A stretch of DNA of 61,855 nt from an uncultured Algibacter sp. (GTDB lineage: Bacteria > Bacteroidota > Bacteroidia > Flavobacteriales > Flavobacteriaceae). The position numbers and the translations under genes are program-made. The stretch is from positions 1 through 61,855 of the forward strand of contig CANMQH010000021.1 in NCBI GenBank assembly GCA_947499935.1. Reading direction: 5' to 3'. Shown piece by piece: positions 8,663 through 16,937 of the stretch (position 1 is its first letter; each line of letters opens with the position of its first letter). Below the pieces are notes generated by a model that did not search any database, was not told the origin of the DNA, and saw only the letters and a program-made list of their open reading frames with translations.

Positions 8663-9097
8663 TTATTTAACTCCTGTGCTTCCAAAACCACCTCCGCCTC
8701 TACTGGTGTCGCTTAATACTTTAACAGTATCCCATTCGGCTCGTTCATGTTTTGCTATAACTAACTGCGCTATACGCTCACCATTTTGGATAATAAAATC
8801 TTCATTAGAAAGGTTTACTAAAATTACGCCTATTTCGCCTCTGTAATCGGCATCAATAGTGCCTGGAGCATTTAAAACGGTTACACCTTTTTTAGCTGCA
8901 AGCCCACTTCTTGGGCGCACCTGCGCTTCAAAACCTATAGGTAATTCTATAAAAAGCCCTGTGGTTACAATGCTTCTTTCTAAAGGTTTTAACGTTATAG
9001 TTTCCAAAATATTTGCTCTCAAATCCATTCCAGCAGATGCTATGGTTTCATAGTGTGGCAAATCGTGTTCAGATTTATTTATAATTTTTATTTGCAT
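8663..9097 (-). CDS. dut: dUTP diphosphatase
   Basis: A 144-aa trimeric-type dUTPase that hydrolyses dUTP to dUMP and PPi, keeping uracil out of DNA and feeding dTMP synthesis. The conserved motifs appear in order: AGMDLRA (motif 1, about 23-29), [12 protein letters not shown] (motif 2, about 61-72), [15 protein letters not shown] (motif 3, with the catalytic Asp and the Tyr that selects against ribose), ERIAQLVI (motif 4) and the P-loop-like [10 protein letters not shown] (motif 5). Length is normal. The gene lies between flippase and nucleotidyltransferase genes, a placement that looks like operon convenience rather than shared function. Confidence 0.96.
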   Translation of the reverse strand: MQIKIINKSEHDLPHYETIASAGMDLRANILETITLKPLERSIVTTGLFIELPIGFEAQVRPRSGLAAKKGVTVLNAPGTIDADYRGEIGVILVNLSNEDFIIQNGERIAQLVIAKHERAEWDTVKVLSDTSRGGGGFGSTGVK

Positions 9098-9130
9098 AAT
9101 CTTATTTTTTCTTCTTCAAGAAGAGACATT

Positions 9131-10594
9131 TTATTTGGTTTTTAACAACCTTTTAATTTCATTTTTCTCAGAAAAATATACTATTCCCAAAAATACAATT
9201 AACATCGATATTCCAATAATATAATTTCCTCTAAATCTATAAAATGACAATATTGATAACCCAATAGAACTTAATAAATAGACTCCAATCTTTTTAATAT
9301 TATAGGGAATTGGATAATATTTTCTTCCAAAATAATACGATAAAACCATCATGCAAAAATATGCTGATAATGTAGCTATTGCCGACCCTTTGTAACTTAT
9401 TAATGGAATTAATAAAAAATTAAAAACCAAAGTTAATAGGGCTCCAAAAACCGAAATATAGGCTCCAAATTTAGTTCTATCCGTAATTTTATACCAAACG
9501 GATAAGTTGTGATATATACCCAAACAAAAATTAGCTAATAAAATAATGGGCACTATCCACATGGCTTTCCAATAGGCTTCATTGCCTATAAATATAACTT
9601 TTAAAACGTCTGCAAAGACTATAACGAATAACAAAATCCCTGAACCAAAAATGACAAAATATTCTAAAATCTTGGCATAATTTTTTTGTGGGTTTTCTGC
9701 TTTGGCATGACTAAAAAAGAAAGGCTCTATGCCTAATCGATACGCTGTTGCAAATAAAGTCATGAATAACGACAACTTATAACAGGCTGAATACATACCA
9801 ATCTCTGTTTTAGCAATGTTTTCTGGTAATAGTTTGTCTAATAAAATACGGTCAAATGTTTCATTTACAGAAAAAGCAACGCCTGCTATTAAAACGGGAA
9901 ATGCATACTGCATCATTTGTTTCCATAGTTTTTTATTGAATGTAAATTTTATTTTGAAGTAAAATGGCAACATCAACAATAGAGTCACTGCACTAGCTAC
10001 CAAATTAGCTATAAATATATAATTGATTTGAAAATTGGGTTTATAAATTGAAGACCATAAAGGCGACTCTAAAGCCAAATCTTTTAACCATAATAGAAAA
10101 AAGAGGTTTAGCCCCAAATTAATAACCACATTACATATTTTGATTATGGAGTACTTTACAGGTTTTGCCTTAGCTCTTAACCAAGCAAATGGTATGATAA
10201 CTAAAGCATCTAAAAGAAGAATCCAAACAACAAGATTTATATATTCTTGTTTAATACCGCTAAAATTGGCTATATATTCTTGCCCTAACCATGCTAAAAC
10301 AAAAAAACCAAATGAACTTACAATAATTGATATTGTTGATGTACCAATAACCTTAGATTTGTCTTCTTCTTGATTAAAAAACCTAAAAAATGCTGTTTCT
10401 ATACCATACGCTAGTATAACATTAAATAGCACAAAATAAGAGAATATTAATGATACATCTCCATAATCTGCAACAGACTCTAAAACACTTTTATCAGTAT
10501 GCAACCTAACCAACAGAAAACTTAACATCCTAGGCAATACAGTTGCTAACCCGTAAATAAATGTCTGTTTGAATAATGATTTTAGTCCGCTCAA
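9131..10594 (-). CDS. MOP-superfamily oligosaccharide flippase (Wzx-like)
   Basis: A 487-aa integral membrane protein with about 12-14 hydrophobic helices spread over the whole length. The N-terminus (GLKSLFKQTFIYGLATVLPR) and the charged residues within helices fit the polysaccharide-export branch of the MOP superfamily, which flips lipid-linked oligosaccharides across the inner membrane. It is the first gene of its operon, with a strong promoter 49 nt upstream. The start codon is TTG at 10594; no better ATG is near. Its glycan substrate is unknown, and it lies about 40 kb from the polysaccharide locus at the right end. Confidence 0.85.
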   Translation of the reverse strand: MSGLKSLFKQTFIYGLATVLPRMLSFLLVRLHTDKSVLESVADYGDVSLIFSYFVLFNVILAYGIETAFFRFFNQEEDKSKVIGTSTISIIVSSFGFFVLAWLGQEYIANFSGIKQEYINLVVWILLLDALVIIPFAWLRAKAKPVKYSIIKICNVVINLGLNLFFLLWLKDLALESPLWSSIYKPNFQINYIFIANLVASAVTLLLMLPFYFKIKFTFNKKLWKQMMQYAFPVLIAGVAFSVNETFDRILLDKLLPENIAKTEIGMYSACYKLSLFMTLFATAYRLGIEPFFFSHAKAENPQKNYAKILEYFVIFGSGILLFVIVFADVLKVIFIGNEAYWKAMWIVPIILLANFCLGIYHNLSVWYKITDRTKFGAYISVFGALLTLVFNFLLIPLISYKGSAIATLSAYFCMMVLSYYFGRKYYPIPYNIKKIGVYLLSSIGLSILSFYRFRGNYIIGISMLIVFLGIVYFSEKNEIKRLLKTK

Positions 10595-10642
10595 TTATTG
10601 ATTGTTTAACTTGCTTAAGTTGTGTTTTCAGCAAATATTATC

Positions 10643-10670
10643 CAAAGATAACATATTGTAACATAAACAA
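10643..10670 (-). promoter_or_regulatory. promoter of the flippase-dut-EnvC operon
   Basis: On the minus strand TTG (10670-10668), 17 nt, then TATCTTTG (10650-10643) form a full match to the Bacteroidota -33/-7 consensus TTG-N17-19-TAnnTTTG. Transcription would start near 10637, leaving a leader of about 42 nt before the TTG start codon at 10594. Confidence 0.72.
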
Positions 10671-10673
10671 GTT

Positions 10674-11165
10674 TTAAGGATATTGAGAAGTTTGCTTTTT
10701 TAAAACCTCATCAATCTTATAATATTTGATGGTTTGGTTTTCGTTGTAAGTCACTACACACTCATTTTCTTTGAGTTCAAATGGTATTTTTTCTGGAATG
10801 TCTATGATGTTTTCACCGTATTCTTCAAACGGCTCATTACTCATAATAATATCTCGCTTTTTATTAATTTTAGATGGAAATCTTGCAATATAAAGTCCAG
10901 CTTCTTTTTGTGATGTAAGTTTTGCGCGTTTGCCAAGAAAATATATACTATCCAAAACAATACCTTTAGGGTTTGCCCCCATTTTTATAAAAACATTAGT
11001 GCCAGAGCCACCTCCTCTAACTCCTGCAGACCAAGATTGGTAATAGGCATCGGCTATTTTAAAAGGTGTATTATCTTTTGTTTTTTTTGTGCTAACACAA
11101 CTTACAAATATAACAGCCATTAAAAATAGGCTACAACTAAGAACGATATGCTTTAAAAGTTTCAT
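10674..11165 (-). CDS. small lipoprotein of unknown function
   Basis: A 163-aa predicted lipoprotein. The hydrophobic leader ends in a lipobox (FVSC, Cys23) followed by VSTKKTKDN, a flexible linker. The mature part is mostly beta, with a glycine-rich SWSAGVRGGGSGTN segment (about 45-58). I recognise no family with certainty. It lies directly upstream of the flippase promoter on the same strand and ends inside it: its stop overlaps the -33 region within a few bases. It therefore probably has its own transcript that may read into the operon. Confidence 0.7.
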   Translation of the reverse strand: MKLLKHIVLSCSLFLMAVIFVSCVSTKKTKDNTPFKIADAYYQSWSAGVRGGGSGTNVFIKMGANPKGIVLDSIYFLGKRAKLTSQKEAGLYIARFPSKINKKRDIIMSNEPFEEYGENIIDIPEKIPFELKENECVVTYNENQTIKYYKIDEVLKKQTSQYP

Positions 11166-11583
11166 ACTTCAATATTAATGATTTTGAATGACGTATTCCA
11201 AATTCGGTGCCATACTTTATCGTTTTGTCCATAATAAGTCTGTAAACTTAATAGTATCACTAAGTAAAACGTTTTGTTAAAAACAACGTCTTAAATTACT
11301 GCTTAGTACATTACTAAATTCATCGAAAAAACATAATAAAGGTCAATCGTTAATATTATTTTAAATTCGCAACGGTTTATTTAAAAATCTTTAAATACTA
11401 TAAAAATAACCATTTATGATACATTTTAATCAATTTTAACCCATATGTGTTTAATTTAAAGATTTTTTAAAAATGTTTTTGCTTTATTTTTATAATGTGC
11501 TAAATATAACTTTGGTTTATTCAATTTTTACAAGAACATAAATCACTTTTATACCAACACATTAACTCCTTAAAATAGCAATA
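11166..11583. other. divergent intergenic region
   Basis: AT-rich region between the small lipoprotein gene (minus) and the secreted beta-helix gene (plus). The only element I can support is a -7 box at 11507-11514. I see no open frame with coding character and no strong hairpin. Confidence 0.5.
11507..11514 (+). promoter_or_regulatory. probable -7 element of the beta-helix gene
   Basis: TAACTTTG matches TAnnTTTG. A TTG at 11479-11481 lies 25 nt upstream, longer than the usual 17-19 nt. If used, the leader is about 64 nt. Confidence 0.45.
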
Positions 11584-13575
11584 ATGAAAAACAAACACAT
11601 TTACACATTTATAGTCTCTATTTGCTTATCAGTATTAAGTTTTGCACAGACCGTAAACATTACAAATAGCATGTCTCCAAACCAAATAAGAAATGGAGTT
11701 GCTAGAGCCTTCCGAAATGGTGGGGCTCTTAATTTTGGCCCAGGTACATTTAATATAAACCTTGGTAATGACAATAATGTTTTAAACCCTTTAATTATTA
11801 GAGGTAACAACACGCCTATTACTTCTGGAGCTCGGGTAAATATTCCAGGACATTATCCTGATAATACAAATGCTACCATATTAAACATTAGTATAAATGG
11901 TAATTTATTAAGAATGAGACCTGGATGTACTAGACTTACTATTAGAAATTTAACATGGAAAGGATCTGGTATTACAACAATACCTGGTAGTAATGGTAAT
12001 GCTTTCAATACACGTTTAGACTTATTTAACGTACATTTTGATTATAGCTCATTTCCTGGAACTACCGTTCAAAGAGCAGTATTAAGATCTTTAGATAATG
12101 TAAGAGGCACTATCCAACATATTACGGTTACAGATTTTGGTGTTAGAGCTTTTGCTTTTAATAGACGTTTAAGTGGAAATATTAATAATAGACCTAGTAC
12201 TAGACTACCTGGTGCTTTTAATGTTAGTTTTTCTAGATTTATACCTATGATAACTAACGGGAGTCGAGACAATGATGCCATAGCTTTTGATTCTGGCAAT
12301 GATGAATTTCCAGGCATAAGAGATTTGAGAGGTTCTGTTATAAGAAATAATATATTTGATGATTGTAGAGGATTTGCTAGTTCTAAATGCAAGAATCTTA
12401 CTTTTAGAAATAACCAATTAAATATTACTAATTTTAATAAAGATGTTCTACATATTGAAGAATTCAGTGAAAATATTACTGTTGAAAACAATACATTTAA
12501 CCTTAATGGTGGTACTAATTTGGTTTTAATTAGTGTAGGAGCATTACAAAGTCCTCGTAATATTAGGATACTTGATAATACTATTAATCAAAACGGTAGT
12601 AACACTAGATTAGGTTCTTTAATTAGTGGGAGTGGGCTTAGTGATTCAACTATATCGGGCAACAATGTAACAAGAGCAAGAGCTGGTGCTAAATATGTAA
12701 ACTTTTTTGGAAGGTGTGGTAATAGCAATATTACTATTAGAAATTTTCCTGCATCCAACGTTAGAAATGATTCTGGGACATGTGCTTCTACATTAAATCC
12801 CGGAAGGTTTCGTATTATAATAAGTGGTAATGATACCGACTCTAACAATAATAACAATTCTCGTCATTTGCGTGCTAATAACAATGGAAGTGTTAGTTTG
12901 GTTACACAAGGCGCTAATGCACCTGCGGGTAACAACTTTCTTTGGGATTTAGTAGAAATTGAAAATCCTAATATTGGAAATTACTATTCTATTAGAAACG
13001 TAGCTACAAACGATTTTTTAGAGGTGATAAAGGGCCCTAATAATATAGAGCAAGTTGCTGGACCTGTTAATAGTCCATATCGTTATCAAGGAACTATTGC
13101 AGATCTTAGATGTTTTGATAGATTTAACGGAACTAGAAAACCTGGATTTGTATTGGTTTCAAATGGTTCTAGATTTGCTATTGGACCTGGCGGAAATGAG
13201 TTTAGAAGTGACCTAAGACCTAGAGGCAATAATGTTTCTGTATTTATAACACCATTAGGTAGTGATAATAGACCGTCTGAAAATGATCTTTCAAGCCCTT
13301 GGACTTTTAGAAGAACTGGAGGAAGTGCATCAAAAGCAATAGATTCTATAAATTTAAAGGAAGAAACTTCCAATGAAAATATACTTTATCCTAACCCTAG
13401 TACAAGTGTTATAAATATTTCTAAAAACGACCATACTTCTTGGGTTATTTACAACACATTAGGAGTTAATGTTAAGCAAGGAAGTAAAAATACTATTGAT
13501 GTTTCGGCTTTTGCAAATGGGTTATACAGTGTAAGATTAAGCAATGGTAAAGTTTTAAAGTTTATTAAAAATTAA
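11584..13575 (+). CDS. secreted right-handed beta-helix protein with T9SS sorting domain
   Basis: A 663-aa predicted surface or secreted protein. A signal peptide ends near residue 21 (LSFAQ). Residues about 30-385 are a parallel beta-helix of the pectate-lyase type, with ladder motifs such as NISINGNLLRM, VIRNNIFDDC, LTFRNNQLNI and NITVENNTFNL. Residues about 405-575 form a separate beta-rich domain with repeated SIRNVATNDFLEV-like units that could be a beta-trefoil sugar-binding module. The tail (YPNPSTSVINIS ... LKFIKN, about 598-663) is a T9SS sorting domain. Beta-helix folds usually act on acidic polysaccharides, but I cannot identify catalytic residues, so lyase activity is inference. 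It stands alone, with a perfect 18-bp terminator behind it. Confidence 0.8.
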   Translation: MKNKHIYTFIVSICLSVLSFAQTVNITNSMSPNQIRNGVARAFRNGGALNFGPGTFNINLGNDNNVLNPLIIRGNNTPITSGARVNIPGHYPDNTNATILNISINGNLLRMRPGCTRLTIRNLTWKGSGITTIPGSNGNAFNTRLDLFNVHFDYSSFPGTTVQRAVLRSLDNVRGTIQHITVTDFGVRAFAFNRRLSGNINNRPSTRLPGAFNVSFSRFIPMITNGSRDNDAIAFDSGNDEFPGIRDLRGSVIRNNIFDDCRGFASSKCKNLTFRNNQLNITNFNKDVLHIEEFSENITVENNTFNLNGGTNLVLISVGALQSPRNIRILDNTINQNGSNTRLGSLISGSGLSDSTISGNNVTRARAGAKYVNFFGRCGNSNITIRNFPASNVRNDSGTCASTLNPGRFRIIISGNDTDSNNNNNSRHLRANNNGSVSLVTQGANAPAGNNFLWDLVEIENPNIGNYYSIRNVATNDFLEVIKGPNNIEQVAGPVNSPYRYQGTIADLRCFDRFNGTRKPGFVLVSNGSRFAIGPGGNEFRSDLRPRGNNVSVFITPLGSDNRPSENDLSSPWTFRRTGGSASKAIDSINLKEETSNENILYPNPSTSVINISKNDHTSWVIYNTLGVNVKQGSKNTIDVSAFANGLYSVRLSNGKVLKFIKN

Positions 13576-13581
13576 ACCATA

Positions 13582-13620
13582 TAATAAATGCCGAAAATTA
13601 AAAATTTTCGGCATTTATTA
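13582..13620. terminator. bidirectional terminator, perfect 18-bp stem
   Basis: Positions 13582-13599 pair perfectly with 13603-13620 around a 3-nt AAA loop; the core is ATGCCG/CGGCAT flanked by A/T pairs. It lies just after the beta-helix gene (plus) and about 100 nt after the ECF sigma gene (minus), so it can serve both. Confidence 0.8.
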
Positions 13621-13717
13621 TTAAAAAACAATTCTTCTACTTCTAGTCTTAATATGCTTTCTACAATCTAATTAAGTCTAATCATTTAAATAAAAACGTG
13701 CATTGGGTTTAAAAAAA

Positions 13718-14290
13718 CTATTCATTTAAAGCTTGAAACCTTGTTTTTAAATGTAATCTAAGCATTTTGTATGCCTTAAATTTTTGAGATTTTACGGTTT
13801 CTAAACCAATTGATAAACTGTCTGCAATTTCTTTATTAGATAAGCCTTTTAAACCTAACTGAATAACTTGTTTTTTTCGGGGTGCTAATAGATTAATAGC
13901 CGTATGTAAAACCTTTGTTGTACTATCTTCTACTATCACATCTTTATTAATTAGCTCATTTGAGACTTGCTCTGGCACATTTTGGAGTCTATACTTTTCC
14001 TTTACTTTATAATGCCTAAGTTTATTAAAACATTTATTTTTCACTGTTTTATAGAGATAAGATCTCACTGCAGTTTCATCATTAAAAACCGCATTGGATT
14101 CCCAAAGCTGTAAAAAAGCACTTTGAACCACATCTTCGCATTCGTCCATATCCAATAAAAACGTATTTGCAAAAGTAACTAATGCCCTATAATAGGCATT
14201 AAACAAATGCTTAATCTTTAAGTTAGAATTAAACTCTGGCACTTTTTCTAAATGTTTGTATCTAATAATTTGTATGTATTTTAAGAACAA
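13718..14290 (-). CDS. orphan ECF RNA polymerase sigma factor
   Basis: A 190-aa ECF sigma factor with region 2 (about 28-95, DECEDVVQSAFLQLWES) and region 4 (about 130-182, APRKKQVIQLGLKGLSNKEI and a helix-turn-helix ending TVKSQKFKAYKMLR). No anti-sigma FecR gene adjoins it. It follows the SusC/D operon on the same strand, separated by a hairpin. The frame opens with TTG at 14290; no ATG lies near the N-terminus, and a GTG near 14242 would give a more usual start. An 11-bp inverted repeat lies immediately upstream. Targets might include the divergent beta-helix gene or the upstream Sus operon, but that is only inferred from position. Confidence 0.85.
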   Translation of the reverse strand: MFLKYIQIIRYKHLEKVPEFNSNLKIKHLFNAYYRALVTFANTFLLDMDECEDVVQSAFLQLWESNAVFNDETAVRSYLYKTVKNKCFNKLRHYKVKEKYRLQNVPEQVSNELINKDVIVEDSTTKVLHTAINLLAPRKKQVIQLGLKGLSNKEIADSLSIGLETVKSQKFKAYKMLRLHLKTRFQALNE

Positions 14291-14328
14291 GCATATTTAA
14301 ATTTCTATGATTGAAATTTAAATCATGC
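14291..14328. promoter_or_regulatory. inverted repeat directly before the orphan sigma gene
   Basis: ATTTAAATTTC (14295-14305) is the exact reverse complement of GAAATTTAAAT (14313-14323), with a 7-nt spacer. GCAT (14291-14294) and ATGC (14325-14328) extend it past one unpaired C. It could be an operator or a leader hairpin that limits initiation. Confidence 0.45.
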
Positions 14329-14451
14329 ATTGTATGCCCAGTTTATAACTTTTTTAAATGATTTGGTATCATCTTACCGCAAAATCAAAAAAGAAAAACT
14401 AGGTACAAACGGACTGTTTTATATAGCCCATTAAGAAAGTCTAAATGATTA

Positions 14452-14484
14452 TAACAAGAGGCCAATAAATTTAGCCTCTTGTTA
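14452..14484. terminator. hairpin after the SusC/D operon
   Basis: TAACAAGAGGC (14452-14462) pairs perfectly with GCCTCTTGTTA (14474-14484) around an 11-nt loop. It lies 29 nt after the stop of the last Sus-operon gene. The T-tract is weak, so termination efficiency is uncertain. Confidence 0.6.
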
Positions 14485-14512
14485 AATTAAAGTCTTTATA
14501 TAATTTTAATGC

Positions 14513-15481
14513 TTACTCTGGTTTTATTCCTAAAGTTCCCCCAAAATTATCTGGTGAATCTGGATCAAATTCATCAAAATAAATAACAAAATCTACTTCA
14601 ATGATACCTGTAGTCTCATCATATCTTCCTGGCTCTTGAGAACGTATTCTTTCTCCAAAACCAAAACAAATATCCAAGTAGGTTTGATCAGGAATTGTAA
14701 CATTACCTGTAGTTGCGCCATCAGAATCAGGCTCAAAATTTAATATCAATAAATCTTCTGAGTCATCGCAATCACCCCCGCCAAAACCTATTACATCTCC
14801 TTTTATCGCTATAGTTCTACAACTGCTTTGAGATTCTCTAACTATACTAAAGTCAAATCCTACATCTTCAGTAATTACATTGCCTGCCCAAACAGAAGTA
14901 TTTACATTATCTTGACATGGGTAAGGGTCAGTACCATTAGCTAATTCGTCGCCATTTAATATCCCATCACCATCACAATCTCCATTACTCCAAATTTCGT
15001 TAGATCTATTAAAATCTACATAACCTTCAAATTGAATAGGATCACAAGGATCATTTAAATCTGTACCATTAGATATCTCATCTACATCTACAGTACCATC
15101 TCCATCCGTATCTTTACCAATTAAGTTTATTATTACAGTTGATGTTTGCTCTGTTCCGTTTTTATTTATCAAAACCTCAACTACAATTTGTGGATTAGCC
15201 CTAAAATCCAGCACAGAATTATCTGCTACAGATATGTTTCCTTGGTTATCAATATTAAAAGCATTTGAAACAGTTTGCGATGCTATTGCAAAATTAGGAG
15301 AACCATTAGTGGAAATCCCTAAAACAGTCCCTACATAACCACCATTATCAATAGGCAAAAAAGCTCGAAGTTCAATATCTTCAGTCGTTATAACATCTTG
15401 TTCGTCATCAAATTGATCCTCACAAGATATTGTAAAAAATACAAGTGATATTACAGTAAATATATATATTATTTTTTTCAT
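14513..15481 (-). CDS. surface lipoprotein of the SusC/D operon with calcium-binding TSP3-like repeats
   Basis: A 322-aa predicted lipoprotein: leader with lipobox FTISC (Cys20) followed by EDQFDDEQD, an acidic stretch typical of surface-exported lipoproteins in this phylum. A cadherin-like beta domain (about 38-125) comes first. Two acidic loops follow, DTDGDGTVDVDE (about 128-139) and NGDCDGDGILNGDE (about 165-178), each followed by NGTD, the pattern of thrombospondin type 3 / EF-like calcium sites. The C-terminal half is beta-rich with paired Cys. It is the third gene of susC-susD-x, the usual place for a surface glycan- or ligand-binding protein. That role is inferred, and no substrate can be named. 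Confidence 0.75.
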   Translation of the reverse strand: MKKIIYIFTVISLVFFTISCEDQFDDEQDVITTEDIELRAFLPIDNGGYVGTVLGISTNGSPNFAIASQTVSNAFNIDNQGNISVADNSVLDFRANPQIVVEVLINKNGTEQTSTVIINLIGKDTDGDGTVDVDEISNGTDLNDPCDPIQFEGYVDFNRSNEIWSNGDCDGDGILNGDELANGTDPYPCQDNVNTSVWAGNVITEDVGFDFSIVRESQSSCRTIAIKGDVIGFGGGDCDDSEDLLILNFEPDSDGATTGNVTIPDQTYLDICFGFGERIRSQEPGRYDETTGIIEVDFVIYFDEFDPDSPDNFGGTLGIKPE

Positions 15482-15492
15482 GGTCTTAAAAT

Positions 15493-16935
15493 TTAATCTC
15501 TTGGGTTTTGTTCTATTTCTGGATTAAAACCAATATATAATTGGCCTATGGGTTGTGCCCAATTTTTACTATCTGGCTGGACAGTTATAGTTTCCTCAAC
15601 AACTCCAGAACTGTTAGTAATAGGATGGTTTATAACAATATTGTCGTTATCAAAACGATTGTATCGTTTAATATCAAAGGTACGCTCTACTGTACTTGGA
15701 AACTCTCTAAGTCTTTCTTCTTTAACAAATTCCAATAATTGATCTGCATTTGTTATGTTTAAATCTGTATGCGTGCCTGTTCTATATCTTTTTTCTCTTA
15801 AGTCATTCAAGTCATCATTAGCCTGCTGTATATTACCTAATCGTGCATTACATTCTGCCCTTATTAAATACATATCGGATGTATAGATACCTTGCGTTCC
15901 AGAATTAGCATTATCTGTTGCAACTAAGAAATAGCCTGGTACGGTACTTACAAAATCACTAGCATCAAAGGAGGTTTGGAAAGGAATCATCCATTGGTTT
16001 CTTAAATCATCATCTTCAAAGAGGTTTCCGTAAGATTCGATAAACGCTAAATCCAATATGACACTTTTGTGCCAAACAACTTGAGAGTCTTCAATAATAT
16101 CTGGCCAATACCGCTCTGTTGTTTCTACGGATTGCCCATCTGCTGTATAGGTATTTGTTATCTCTCCATTAATATCTCTTAACGTATTATTTAGAGCTAA
16201 TGCTTGTTCAATATTATCTAGAGCATCTTGATATTTGCCTTGGTATAAAAATACTTTTGATAATAAAGCAAAAGCAGCAGCTTTAGAGGGTCTAAAACTA
16301 AACTCTAAAGACTGGGTATCTCTTAAGTTTGCTATACTGCTAGAGATATCATCAATTACTAAATCGTAAACGTCTTGTACTGATGCTCTTGTTAAATCTA
16401 CTCCAATAAAATCAAACCCTTCTCGTATGGGTACTCCTAAATCTGTAGATGCTGTTGCAGGATTGTAATGTAACCCATAGATGTTAACTAGATTAAAATA
16501 AGCATAAGCTCTATGTAATTTAGCTTCAGCTACTAATGCTTCTACTTTTTCTGGTGTTCCATCTTCTAATTTGGATAAACCATCCAATACTATGTTGATA
16601 TTGAATATTTGTCCGTAGTACGTATTCCAATCTGAATCATCGGTAGTTGGCGAATAAATAAACTCATTAAACCTGTAGAGATTACGTTCTTCATTTGTGT
16701 AAGCTAATAATGCTTGTAATCTATCATCTAACAGAATAATATCTGATGCATATGGCGTAATTCTATGTTTAGCACTGTACAAATCTTCATCATCTAATAG
16801 CAATCTAAAATCTTCTACAGTTGATGGAATAATGATACCTTGCGGGTCAATATCTAAAAACTCGTTTTTAGAGCAAGACATAAAGACCGCAAAAAATAAC
16901 AATAGGTACGATACTTTGTATATTAAATTTTTCAT
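15493..16935 (-). CDS. SusD/RagB-family outer-membrane lipoprotein
   Basis: A 480-aa lipoprotein with lipobox VFMSC (Cys21) and SKNEFLDIDPQG after it, the usual SusD N-terminus. The N-terminal SusD-like part and the RagB/SusD C-terminal part are both complete: LHRAYAYFNLVNIYG in the first TPR-like unit, TSDMYLIRAECNARLGN near 356-372, and EERLREFPSTVERTFDIKRYNR near 415-436. SusD proteins form the lid of the SusC transporter and bind the ligand. It starts 2 nt after the susC stop, so the pair should be co-translated. Family certain, ligand unknown; the neighbouring peptidase suggests peptide or protein rather than glycan. Confidence 0.95.
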   Translation of the reverse strand: MKNLIYKVSYLLLFFAVFMSCSKNEFLDIDPQGIIIPSTVEDFRLLLDDEDLYSAKHRITPYASDIILLDDRLQALLAYTNEERNLYRFNEFIYSPTTDDSDWNTYYGQIFNINIVLDGLSKLEDGTPEKVEALVAEAKLHRAYAYFNLVNIYGLHYNPATASTDLGVPIREGFDFIGVDLTRASVQDVYDLVIDDISSSIANLRDTQSLEFSFRPSKAAAFALLSKVFLYQGKYQDALDNIEQALALNNTLRDINGEITNTYTADGQSVETTERYWPDIIEDSQVVWHKSVILDLAFIESYGNLFEDDDLRNQWMIPFQTSFDASDFVSTVPGYFLVATDNANSGTQGIYTSDMYLIRAECNARLGNIQQANDDLNDLREKRYRTGTHTDLNITNADQLLEFVKEERLREFPSTVERTFDIKRYNRFDNDNIVINHPITNSSGVVEETITVQPDSKNWAQPIGQLYIGFNPEIEQNPRD

Positions 16936-16937
16936 TT

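Noticed and set aside
8549-8700. A 38-codon minus-strand open frame spanning the end of dut and the following gap
   Set aside because: It lies largely within dut coding sequence in another frame, has no convincing start and matches nothing I know.
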